A stretch of 60,000 bases of DNA from Owenia fusiformis (taxonomy: Eukaryota > Annelida > Polychaeta > Sabellida > Oweniidae). A program made the translations under genes and the position numbers. Every line of letters begins with the position of its first letter. Within the stretch, counting starts at the first letter, position 1. The stretch spans positions 26,778,166-26,838,165 of the forward strand of contig CAIIXF020000011.1 of NCBI GenBank assembly GCA_903813345.2, written 5' to 3'. Below, in pieces: positions 1-12,900 of this stretch. A model generated the notes under the pieces. The model did no database searches. It had not been told where the DNA came from and was given only the letters and a program-made list of their open reading frames with translations.

Positions 1-53
1 ACATAGGATTCACCATTTTCTAAATTTTGAGACCCTAACTGATATTAGGACCA

Positions 54-59
54 TTTATT
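54..59 (-). promoter_or_regulatory. Candidate polyadenylation signal (AATAAA) of the lectin receptor gene
   Basis: AATAAA on the minus strand about 340 nt downstream of the stop codon. It is the first canonical hexamer I noticed past the stop; alternatives may lie off the left edge. Confidence 0.35.
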
Positions 60-399
60 GCACGCTTTGTACTTTACATACTATGTATAACATTAAAAAT
101 ATGCCCGGTTGAGGAAGGTTATGGTTAGGTTAAGCAAGCCGAGTGTTAAGGATGTAGGTTATGAGTTATGAGTTCTCGTCCTTTTACATCTGTTGAATTG
201 CTGAAATGGACACACCAGGGAACTTCATAGCTTGGAAATATCGAGATACTTCTAAGTTGACTGATGACATTTGATTAAGACGGAGGTGAAAAAAATGTAA
301 AATTCTTCCGAACCTTTTCTTGCATGAATTAGAATTTTTGAATGGTGGGTGATCGTTATATATCTGGAGTTCTAACGGTCACTGTTATAAATATCATGA

Positions 400-946
400 T
401 CATGCATATGTTTCTGTCGCTTCTGTATTGCTTGCTATACTTGTTTGAGACCCTCTCCGTTTTCGACTAGTTTTAATTTCACGGGTGTTCTGACTAAACG
501 CAACTACCCTCGCGTCTGCCTCACTGTCTTTTAACTCGGATGTACCAAAAGAACTATCCCTTTTTGTTTCGTTTCTGTGAGATTCGTTCGTCTGATCGTC
601 TGAATCTAAATCATAACAGATATCGTCTGATACATATCCATTTAAACTCCCGCCATTTTCATCGGGAAATGGCGGAGACTCCCGAGTTGTGTCCGGGGAT
701 GTATCGTCCCCTATTGATATGCCTGAAGAGCGTCTATCGGGACTCATTCCTTTTGAAAAATCACTTTGTATTTCAAGATCTTTTTGTTTAGATGATTCTA
801 TTTTTATTTCAGTCAATGCCGTGGAATTTTTTTCTTTCATGTTGTGACTTCCTCCCTCGGGCGAATTACGCGGCCCAAGGTCCTTCATTTCACGAACATC
901 GTTTTCTGTCTGTTTTCTCTCTTTTGCTTCTTTTATATCTTGATGC
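400..946 (-). CDS. Lectin receptor exon 6: cytoplasmic tail and stop
   Basis: Residues 234-415 and the stop codon. The tail begins RHQDIKEAKERK, is highly charged, and contains an S/P-rich patch (GMSPDRRSSGISIGDDTSPD), two tyrosines in acidic context (GYVSDD and CYDLDSDD) and a basic Ser site (SRKRRGS). These look like phosphorylation sites; that is inference. I see no catalytic domain, and the C-terminus TETYA is not a standard PDZ ligand. Confidence 0.85.
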
Positions 947-3900
947 CTAGAAGTGCGAGAGTTCAAAAGTTAGAATTTGCCTAGTTGAAATATTTACACC
1001 AAACATAGGAAGTATACTTTTTCAGAAAGATAGGACCGGTTGAGATAAAAGTAATTACACAAAATAGTTAAACCAGCATTTGTGCTAATAACGTAGTCCT
1101 ACATGGACAAATGGATATTCTTTCCTATACAAAGCCATGGTTAGAACTTAGAACATGCTGTCAATGGTTTTTAGTATTTTAGTTACCTCCTCCACAGCAA
1201 GAAACCCGCCAGAGCGACACACAGCAAGAACAACACAGATGCTCCCACACTGCCACCTATTATAACTGCAGTTTCTACAAAACATAAAAGTTACCATATT
1301 TGACAACTCTAATAAAGAAATGCGATAGTTGCACTTTGTTAGCATGTCAATTCGTCACGGACTTGTCCACGACATGCATATACTAATATGATATATACAG
1401 AGTAGTGTTTCATAGATGGAAAAATCGTCTAGCCACAAACCCTCAGTTGTGACCCCCGCCAAGGTGTGTAGTTTTGTAGAGGAGGAGGGGAAGGGGGTCA
1501 CAGAGGCCTGTAGCTCAGTAGACTAGCAAAAGTGGATCAAATACACTTTGACGTTGATCAACGTGCTCACAATTGCAGAATAATGGACCCCATTAATAAT
1601 ATTCATCCCTCCATTCAATGAATTTCTGAGGCTTGCATCAAGCCAATATAAGAGCTTGAAATATTCATAACTATCAATGTTGGTGTTGTACCTATATTTC
1701 TAATGGTGACATTTGGTGATCAATCTCACAAGCAGACATTACTTACGGTCTCCATTGCCACTTTGTTCATCAGGTCGGCGCTCTGCGAGTTCATATACTC
1801 TGGGAGGGGCAGTCTGTCCAGTAGGAATCTGCCAATCCAGAGGCAGGGGTGTGCTTGCGTTCTCAGTTACATCAGCCCCCTTCCCAGATGTTTTATCATT
1901 GATTGAGTTTTGGCCAGAACTTGGAGGTTTACTGTCTCCAGCGCCTGAGTTGTCTTCTGAGGGTAATGTAGCACTCGTACCGCATGTGAAGTTTTTTGCT
2001 GAAAGTAAATGCAACCTGAATTTTATTACCATTTGTATTTTAGCTACATGTTGTATTAATATATGCCCAGGACACTTTAATAAATTTTACAAATACAAAT
2101 ACAAAAAATATTGAAGATCACGTTCATCATGAAAAGATTTTGCATGGCAGCTACATATATATATTATGATATAACAAATTTCGATTTCATGATTTCATGA
2201 GCTCAATTGAAGAACCTCGGTCGTGATTCGGTCTGAATAGTGAATAGGTTGCATGAAGGCCATATTGTGTCACATAAATTGGCTATATATAGGTACATAT
2301 TGTCTAATCTGGGATGAGAAAAAATAGCCCCATTCAGGTCAAAATTGATTAATTCAATTACATGGAGGTAGTAGACAAATCGTGACAAGTAATCATTTTA
2401 CAGACGTGGCTACATTCAGTGACCGATGCCCCTGCATCGACACTCTATTTATAAGGGGCAAACAAGTTCTGCTTCAAGACCATGGACCCCGCCCTGAGGC
2501 CCCTTATCTACTTCATCAGGTTGCTTTTCATCTGTTGTTGAAGTAGATAGATATAGGGGTCCAGCGTCTAGAAACAAGACTAGGGAAGGGGGCACTAGGA
2601 GTAAACGAGCATATGAGAATATTGATGTTTAGTTCCAGTGATTCAACATAAACTCGAAGACTGTAGTCGATGTATGTGTATATTATTTCCTGACAAAGGA
2701 ATGCTTTCTAACGATTGACAATCTTGTCAATAGGTGAAAATGTTACACTATTATATCTTACACTACGTTACTCTTACGTTCGACGTTACTCATACGACAT
2801 CTATATAATATTCAAATAAAAGTGTGATTTACATTTCAACCTTCTAAAATTAATATTAGTGAAAATATGATTATTTAAGTGTCCCATTACTGTGGATTTG
2901 TTATGATGTCATTCTTACAGTTACAAAGCAGAGAATAGGATTATATATTATATTATATATTATTTCTTTATTAACTTACTGATAATTGTTAGAGGCGATT
3001 TTATAAACAAACATTGCAGCCAGACAAAGTACAGTGAAACCTGTAAAGTGGAACATCTCTCAAAGTGGAAAACTTTCAGAATCCCAAGAACAAGTGACTT
3101 GGTTTTAAATTAACCCCTATAAGTGGAACACTTCCCAAGTGGAATACATTTTAGACTTTAATTTCCAAATGTGTTCCACTGGGACAGGTTTTACTGTATG
3201 GCATCATAGATTGTTTCTTTGATCCACCAGAAAAGTGATCAGAATTTATTGAAAAGACCTTTTCAACTGTTCTTGTGACCAATTTGCCTACAGATTGGTG
3301 GCTTTTTGACTTACGCCTAACCATCGCGTAAGCAGGCGTCACCGTACAGCGTCAAAAAATACCAGTAGGACGGCACATTGAAAAAACCCATTGTTGTTTA
3401 CCAAACTTTATATCAAAGTGGTGTAGCGATATATGACGTCATCGCACTACTTGTTTCTGGTCCGTTGGCTACCATCTTTATGAGGTCCAATGAAATGGGA
3501 AACATTTAAACATTTGAAAATGAAAGTGACGGATAGAATTCTACTGATCTCTTCTGTCCAACTATCTCATTTTAATGTTAGAAAAATGCATATAAATGGG
3601 AGTAAAATACAATCAAACACCTGAGACTTTCACTATATTTGTACCCTATATTCGTGCGAAATTAACATTGATTAAACATAATTTTTTTAAATGTCTGAAT
3701 CGCTTAAAAGTTAAAGTAAATACGATATTCTATAAGTACCAAATATCAATCAGTTCCGATAAAATGCCTTCATTTGTTACATTTTCTACGAAAACGGCTG
3801 GGTATAATTTCGGTAGAAATGTGTATTTTACGACGTTATATGCATGGTTGAATCCAAAAAGTAGCGTCATTCAGGAAATTATCATGTGTGCGTAAAATCA

Positions 3901-6900
3901 TGTGGATATTTCATTTTGAGTAACTGAATTATCAAATTGACATATATATTGTCTTTGGAACATCACCTTTACACAGAATTATTTTCATAATGATTGCTCG
4001 ATTTGTTCCATGATGAAATGCAATTTTAGACCTGGAGCTGACTCGTATCAAAAAGTATTTAGCAATAAGTTCAGGCTCGCTGATTTTAAAGATAGATAAA
4101 ATGAACGAAAGGGAAAAGGTTATTTGCGCCTAAAAGCATGTGGATATTTAACTTTCAATAAATGAACTACAATTTTGATGTTTATATAATCTGAAGAACA
4201 TCACCTTTACACATAATTATTTTTATGATAATTGTTCGATTTCTTTCATGATAAACTGCAATTTTAGACCTGACACGTATTAAAGAAGTATCGGACAATG
4301 TATTTAGGCCCACTGATTTTTAGGATAAATAAAATGAGCAAAAGAAGAAAAGGTCACGTGTGCGCAAAAGCGTGTCAGTATTTGGATTTGAAGAAATGAA
4401 TTAAAGTTTTGACATTAATATTATTTGTGAAGCATCACATTAACATAGAATTATTTTTATAATTTTTGCTTGATTCCTTCCATGAGAAAATGCAATTATA
4501 GACCTGGCACGCGTATCAAAGAAATATTTGGCAATTGCGTCCAGTCTCATTGGTTTTCAAGGTAAATGAAATAAGCAAAACTGGAAAAGGTCATGTGTGC
4601 GTAAATGCGTGTCAGTATTTAATTTTGAAGAAATGAATTAATTTTTTGACATTAATATTATTTGTGAAGCATCACCTTAACATAGAATTATTTTTATAAT
4701 TTTTGCTTGATTCCTTCCATGAGAAAATGCAATTATAGACCTGGCACGCGTATCAAAGAAGTATTTGGCAATTGCGTCCAGTCTCATTGGTTTTCAATGT
4801 AGATGAAATAAGCAAAACTGGAAAAGGTCATTTGTGCGTAAATGCGTGTCAGTATTTAATTTTGAAGAAATTAATTAATTTTTTGACATTAATATTATTT
4901 GTGAAGCATCACCTTAACATAGAATTATTTTTATAATTTTTGCTTGATTCCTTCCATGAGAAAATGCAATTAGAGACCTGGCACGCGTATCAAAGAAGTA
5001 TTTGGCAATTGCGCCCAGTCTCATTGGTTTTCAAGGTAAATGAAATATGCAAAACTGGAAAGGTCATGTGTGCGTAAATGCGTGTCAGTATTTAATTTTG
5101 AAGAAATGAATTAATTTTTTGACATTAATATTATTTGTGAAGCATCACCTCTACGCAGAATTATTTTTATAATTTTTGCTTGGTTCCTTCAATGAGAAAA
5201 TGCAATTATAGACCTGGTACACGTATCAAGGTTGTATTTAGAAATTGCGTTCGGTCTCCTTGGTTTTCAAGGTAAATTAAATGAGCAAAACTTGAAAAGG
5301 TCATGTGTGCTTAAAAGCGTGTGAGTATTTAATTTTTGATAAATCTTTTGACATTTTTCACATTTATTATACCTATGGGGAATCATCTTTACACAGAATT
5401 ATTTTTTGATTCAAATTTAGTTCCTTCTATTAGAAAGGCATGGCTACGATTGGTTCTTATGTACAACTGTAATGAGATTTTTATGTTTGAATCGCACAAA
5501 AAGAGATAATGTCACATGTGCGTGAATGCATGTCAATATCTTATTTTAAAAACTGAATTATGATTTTGACATTTTCATAAGCTTTTAAACCATTGCCTTT
5601 CCACATATTTATTTATTTTAACATGAGACCTTTAAACACGTTCATAACTGAACGGTCAATGTGAGTTGAATTAAAATAAAAAATATCAATTATCTGCGCA
5701 TTTTCGTTATATTACGTCATACGGGATTTCGTGTTTTAAGTGTGCTGAAAGTGGAAATGGCACGTGTGCGAAAACGTTTGTTATCAATTCATCTTTCAAA
5801 ACACATTTTTATTTTTTACATATCTATGATCTATGATATATAACCTATGTAAAGAATTATTTTCAAATTAATTGCTAGGTTAATTCAATAAGCAATTCTG
5901 AGGTATATTTGAACTTTATTCCATAGCAGATGTAATTCGGACAAAAGTTTTAAAATTCAAGAAGTGATTAAATCAATCAAAATAAATCTTATAATTCAAA
6001 CAAATCGACAATACTTGGTTCAGTTCTTTCATTTTCAATCATACCACGGTCATAGATTAACATAAGTGACCATTCGAAAACATACCATTTTTGTAGAAAA
6101 TGAAAGAAAATCGCGTTATAACATGTATCGAGTAATTGTCAAGTTCACGTCTTAAGTTTGATGTGGTAAAAAGCATTCTTCATTAGTCACACATTTAAGG
6201 TAGGGGAAGCCAAGATCATTTTAAAAATGAAACATTTGAATAGATATTTTTAACATTGAAATACTTTTAGACAGTAGGCTTATACTAGTAGATTTGCTAG
6301 AACTAGCTGTTTGGAATTCATCAACGTTTCTCCACAGGATCATTTCGTAGTACAAATGCAGGTCATTCAAAGGAAATATAGGTTTCAACATCCCCGTCTA
6401 TGAATATTGATCTTTTTCAGACAGCAAAGGTAAGTTTAAAACAGAAATACTTCTTACGAATCCAAATTACATTTTAAACTTAGAATTGTGATCTACGATC
6501 TTATGGGTATGTCACAAATTTGATTAGATACATTCACTCAGCACGCCGTTAAACATATAATTAACTTTACAAGCGTAACTATAGGTAACTTCGATTCTAG
6601 TATGTTCAAGTTCAAGTTCTGTAGTCTCGAGAGTCAAACGATTATCATAGTTTATTTGGCCTGCTTTTAGAATTGGGAAAACAAAGGCAAGGTTTATGTT
6701 TTATGAACATTCTGATTTGATAGCAAACTTTATTTTTGAGTGTATTAAATCAAATAAAGCTTATTGCGTCGGGACCTGTACGTTCGCCCAATTAAAGGCA
6801 AATGTGCCGTCAATTAAAGAAACATGCACAGTGGTACATCGTTTTTGGAAAACATAACACTGATAATAAAAATTCATCAATTGTTATGAAATTTGCACCA

Positions 6901-9900
6901 TCATTAAAAGGAATCTCGAATTTCATGATGACAAAATATCCAATAAATATGACAAGAAATAAAAATTTGTTACATTTTTTCCCAAAAAGTTGTAAAATGA
7001 AAATAAACTAAAATAATAATATTTTCACGACAAAAAATAAATAGTTCAACTGTTTTGATTCTACATGACGTTTTCAAAGAGTAGAGAGCTAGATTCAAAG
7101 CACCGTTCCTGCAAGTTTCAAATGAAAATATTAAAAACTGCGCGAGTAAGAGGACCGCAACTTTTTATGTCTACACTGACAAAAACTTGAAATTCCCTTT
7201 GTAAAGATATAGTCCCACGCGGAAGTGCACGTCATAAAGCTGGTGGGTTAAGGCAATGGTTGAAGACCACAGTAGAGTTTCCCATAGGTGGCCATTATAA
7301 CATTTTACCCTGTATCTTATTAACGATTAGTATCCAAGCCTAGTGCAACATACCACAGTGTTCGGGAGAGACTCGCCTAGACTGCTATAACAATCTTACC
7401 ATGGGTTGTCCACCGAATTTTTGAGATAAATAAACTTGAAGACACTAACCCCCTCTATCGTCAGATTTCTCAGAGAATTCTGGTAAAATCACCAAGGTCA
7501 AAATCACTCCGCCGCCAGCTTAAAATGAGATTTCCCACTGAACTTTGACATGTTTTCAGATAAATCAGGACCTACCTTATAAATATTTAGTCCCAATTCA
7601 CTTCCCAAACGCCAAATGGCGCTCCAATGGGGTAGGAAAGGAGAAAAATGACTTTTTATACAGAAAACCAAATCACTAACGGTAACCGCTAGTGTCCTTA
7701 CTCAGGACTATATCCTAATAGGTTGAAGACCACAGTAGAGTTTCCCATAGGTGGCCATTATAACATTTTACCCTGTATCTTATTAACGATTAGTATCCAA
7801 GCCTAGTGCAACATACCACAGTGTTCGGGAGAGACTCGCCTAGACTGCTATAACAATCTTACCATGGGTTGTCCACCGAATTTTTGAGATAAATAAACTT
7901 GAAGACACTAACCCCCTCTATCGTCAGATTTCTCAGAGAATTCTGGTAAAATCACCAAGGTCAAAATCACTCCGCCGCCAGCTTAAAATGAGATTTCCCA
8001 CTGAACTTTGACATGTTTTCAGATAAATCAGGACCTACCTTATAAATATTTAGTCCCAATTCACTTCCCAAACGCCAAATGGCGCTCCAATGGGGTAGGA
8101 AAGGAGAAAAATGACTTTTTATACAGAAAACCAAATCACTAACGGTAACCGCTAGTGTCCTTACTCAGGACTATATCCTAATAGTAAACTGAATTAGTTT
8201 GTTTTCTTTCAACATGGTTATATTAGCATTGTAGGCATTATCCCGATCACAATGGTATATAACAATGCTATATTTGAGAAAATGCACGGGGGAAGATTCA
8301 ATCCTTATAGACACAGGTCCTTTTAGCAAAATTCAGGAAATTTGATTTTGAGATTTCTTGAAATTTCTTTGGGGTAGGGGTGCACCTTACAGTTTGCATC
8401 ACAGATTGAGTACACCCAACTGAGGGGAACATGGCCATATGGGGTATCATTGGAAAGCGATTTCTACTATCTTTCGAGTGATATCCATGTCAAGGCGTTC
8501 AATTGCATATTATGACGTCATAACGTTAGGGAGAAACAAAGGTTCATTCAAAACTGCCCAGAAGACAATTGAATGGCACGGGAGAATGGAATTCGGGGTA
8601 CTTGGCACAATGGCCTCGCCCCCAAAACACTAAAGTTGCTTCAAAATGTCACGATGTTGGTACCATTGTTCAGCTAAGATACAGTCCTTTAATATAATAT
8701 GCGCTATTAAGCTTCTTAATGAACTTAAAAACCTCAAAAGGGGACAAAACCTACAAAATACCCCAAAAATGCGCCTTCTAATAGTAAACTGAATTAGTTT
8801 GTTTTCTTTCAACATGGTTATATTAGCATTGTAGGCATTATCCCGATCACAATGGTATATAACAATGCTATATTTGAGAAAATGCACGGGGGAAGATTCA
8901 ATCCTTATAGACACAGGTCCTTTTAGCAAAATTCAGGAAATTTGATTTTGAGATTTCTTGAAATTTCTTTGGGGTAGGGGTGCACCTTACAGTTTGCATC
9001 ACAGATTGAGTACACCCAACTGAGGGGAACATGGCCATATGGGGTATCATTGGAAAGCGATTTCTACTATCTTTCGAGTGATATCCATGTCAAGGCGTTC
9101 AATTGCATATTATGACGTCATAACGTTAGGGAGAAACAAAGGTTCATTCAAAACTGCCCAGAAGACAATTGAATGGCACGGGAGAATGGAATTCGGGGTA
9201 CTTGGCACAATGGCCTCGCCCCCAAAACACTAAAGTTGCTTCAAAATGTCACGATTTTGGTACCATTGTTCAGCTAAGATACAGTCCTTTAATATAATAT
9301 GCGCTATTAAGCTTCTTAATGAACTTAAAAACCTCAAAAGGGGACAAAACCTACAAAATACCCCAAAAATGCGCCTTCTAATAGGTTGAAGACCACAGTA
9401 GAGTTTCCCATAGGTGGCCATTATAACATTTTACCCTGTATCTTATTAACGATTAGTATCCAAGCCTAGTGCAACATACCACAGTGTTCGGGAGAGACTC
9501 GCCTAGACTGCTATAACAATCTTACCATGGGTTGTCCACCGAATTTTTGAGATAAATAAACTTGAAGACACTAACCCCCTCTATCGTCAGATTTCTCAGA
9601 GAATTCTGGTAAAATCACCAAGGTCAAAATCACTCCGCCGCCAGCTTAAAATGAGATTTCCCACTGAACTTTGACATGTTTTCAGATAAATCAGGACCTA
9701 CCTTATAAATATTTAGTCCCAATTCACTTCCCAAACGCCAAATGGCGCTCCAATGGGGTAGGAAAGGAGAAAAATGACTTTTTATACAGAAAACCAAATC
9801 ACTAACGGTAACCGCTAGTGTCCTTACTCAGGACTATATCCTAATAGGTTGAAGACCACAGTAGAGTTTCCCATAGGTGGCCATTATAACATTTTACCCT

Positions 9901-12900
9901 GTATCTTATTAACGATTAGTATCCAAGCCTAGTGCAACATACCACAGTGTTCGGGAGAGACTCGCCTAGACTGCTATAACAATCTTACCATGGGTTGTCC
10001 ACCGAATTTTTGAGATAAATAAACTTGAAGACACTAACCCCCTCTATCGTCAGATTTCTCAGAGAATTCTGGTAAAATCACCAAGGTCAAAATCACTCCG
10101 CCGCCAGCTTAAAATGAGATTTCCCACTGAACTTTGACATGTTTTCAGATAAATCAGGACCTACCTTATAAATATTTAGTCCCAATTCACTTCCCAAACG
10201 CCAAATGGCGCTCCAATGGGGTAGGAAAGGAGAAAAATGACTTTTTATACAGAAAACCAAATCACTAACGGTAACCGCTAGTGTCCTTACTCACGACTAT
10301 ATCCAATGTGCCGTCCAACTGTACAGTAGTACAGTTTTCTGTACGGTGACGAAAATTAACTGAGTTGAAGCAAAAACTATAATGAGGGTTTTAAAAATAT
10401 TAATTAGATGAAAATTAATACGATTTCGGGTGTAATAAAAACAGCATTCTCTTAGGAATGGTTTTAACTTTCTAATTATGATAAAAGTTTTTCGAGCACT
10501 GCTCGGATTTTTTCTGACTGGATCGGCCCACATAATCGACTCGAGAGAAAAATGTTGTTTTTTCACTTTTCGTTTGGTTATTATTTTCCCTGTCGTCTGA
10601 GAGTATGGATTATTTTTATGAGAATATGTATTTGTTATCTACACATTTTAGAACAGATGAATATTCGGCAAATAATCATTCAGTGTATTTATTTAAAAAA
10701 GATCAGAACTATACGGTGACGCATCAGCTGTACGGTGACGATTCCTTAGATTTTATGAAGTGCTCTAAGCTTACTGTTCGAACAAGAGGTAAAGAAGCGT
10801 CAGATCTACATGTACATTATCACTGGTAAGTATTAAGCGAAGGTTACAGCCGTCACCTTCGCATTTAAGATGGCGGACAGGAAGTATTAATTTCGATATT
10901 TTTAGTTTTCATGGAATTACTATTTGAAAGTTGACGTAATGCTTTGGTATCATTTGAACTAAACCAGGCTTTTCTCCTATGACTAACAAAGATAGCCTAC
11001 AGCCATCTTTACCCCATGCAAGATATTGCATCTTTCATCCTAAAAAGTCACACGTGCAAGATGAGATTTACTTGTGACATCCCTTGTTTTAAAACATCAA
11101 TAACATAGCAACAAGAGAGTTTTTTGTTTCATGATCTTTACCGTATCATACATTTCCAGTAACCTTCCATTAAGCGTTGGAAGATATCGTTGAACTGTAG
11201 CGCCCATGCACTATATATGAACAAATGATCATACTCCAGAGTTTCAATTGCATACAATCTTAGTCTAATTTAGTTCATCAAAGCATAGCGTCACCGTACA
11301 GCTGGTGCGTCACCGTACAAATTTTGATATTTTTTAAATATACATAATGAATGGTTATTTGCTGAATCTTCGCCCGTTCTAAAATGTGTAGTCAACAAAT
11401 ACATATTCTCATAAAAATAATCCATACTCTCAGATGGCAGGGAAAATAATAACCTAACGAAATGTGAAAAACAACCTTTTTTCACTTGGGTCGATTATGT
11501 GGGCCGATTCACTCAGAAAAAATCCGAACAGTGCTCGTAAAACGTTTATCATAATCAGAAAGTTAAAACCATTTCTAAGAGAATGCTGTTTTTATTTCAC
11601 ATGAAATCGTATTAGTTTTCATCAAATTATTTTTTTTAAACCCTTGTCATAGTTTTTGCTTCAAAGCAGTTAATTTGCGTTACCGTACAGAAAACTGTAC
11701 TCCGCTATTTTTTGACGCTGTACGGTGACGCCTGCTTACGCGATGGTAAGGCGTGATTTATATACTCTAGACAATGGTTCAACTTAATCGTTTACAATTT
11801 TCTTATGGACAAAATGCCAAGATTACAGCACTTCTAGCTTTGACAAAAAGAAGTAAATCGAGAATTGCATGCTAGCCATATGTTCCTGGAATAATCATCC
11901 CTTTTAATATATTCCCTCACACGACAAAAATCTGTTTTATTTGCACAGAGTAATTAAGTTGTCAGGAAATAAAAGTGACAATTGAGGAACATATGGTCTT
12001 CATGGATCGTTCACAAAAGCACCAATTAACGCATTAGAAGTTAGAATGTACGAATTTAAAGTTGAAGTAAGGATGTATCATAGAGCGATACAAACAATCT
12101 GTTCTCTTTAAAACAAAGAAATTGAAGAGAGTTGCACGTATGTTTTTGTCCTCTCTATTTGGAACATACCCTCCAACGGTTTTGCAACAGAACTCCCTAT
12201 TTTAAACACAATACGGTCAGAGGTAAAAAAGGGAGAGAAAAATTTGATGAGTTATTGAAAATCGTCAAACATAAGTACGCTTTACTGCATGGACAAATCA
12301 AGGGAAAGATCAATACCCGGTGATTTCAGCGGGAAGTGGCGTTTCGTTCATTGGATGAGCTGCGCGCGCACGCATAAATGTGATTATCCAATATAATTAG
12401 GGGAGGGCTATTTGAAGTAGTTTTTGGTCTCAGGCGCGACCCAGGGCTGTTGTCTTAAGGACATTTCGTTGAAAATAAGCCATTCGGCTGATAATTGGTA
12501 AGAGTTTGCGATCTTATAATGTATAACTGTTACTCAGACACATATTTTGACACGATTTTGTTGGAAATAAGCTTTGAACCGAGAGATATTCACGATTGAT
12601 ATGCACATTTTTGATTGTGCCATTGCTTTTCTATTGCACAACCCATGTATTGATAGAAGAAACATTAATAATACAGATTGGTTTACCTTCAATACATGGC
12701 AGACACTACATATCGGTCTATTAATACCAGTTTGTGCTTTAAATAGTTTTATATTTCCATCCACGGCCTGGAGCCTGGGTGTGTTTGTCTCTTATGTGTA
12801 TGCTTGTGCATGGACTTCTAATCACTAGCAGAATTTAACATGATGCAAACTCGACATTATAACTCATGCTGTAACATTTTGACTTCGCTGGAAAACAATA

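Larger units (their letters stand above)
3313..11754. mobile_element. 8.4-kb structure bounded by terminal inverted repeats
   Basis: The left end (3313-3361) and right end (11706-11754) are inverted copies beginning ACGCCTAACCATCG or its ACGCCTTACC variant. About 41 bp between CCATCGCG and CAAAAAATA are identical. A second inverted pair sits inside (GGACGGCACATT at 3368-3379; its complement at 10305-10316). No transposase frame is visible. Contents: an unrecognised open frame (3596-3895), a 237-bp tandem array, featureless AT-rich sequence (5830-7250), the A/B array and a foldback. It could be one non-autonomous element grown by nested insertion, or two copies in inverted orientation. Confidence 0.55.

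Noticed and set aside
3596-3895. 99-residue open frame near the left end of the 8.4-kb structure as a transposase
   Set aside because: No DDE, helix-turn-helix or zinc-finger pattern; not supported as coding.
8439-9421. Duplicated 63-99-residue open frames in the B units as genes
   Set aside because: They are identical only because the unit is duplicated; no recognisable protein features.
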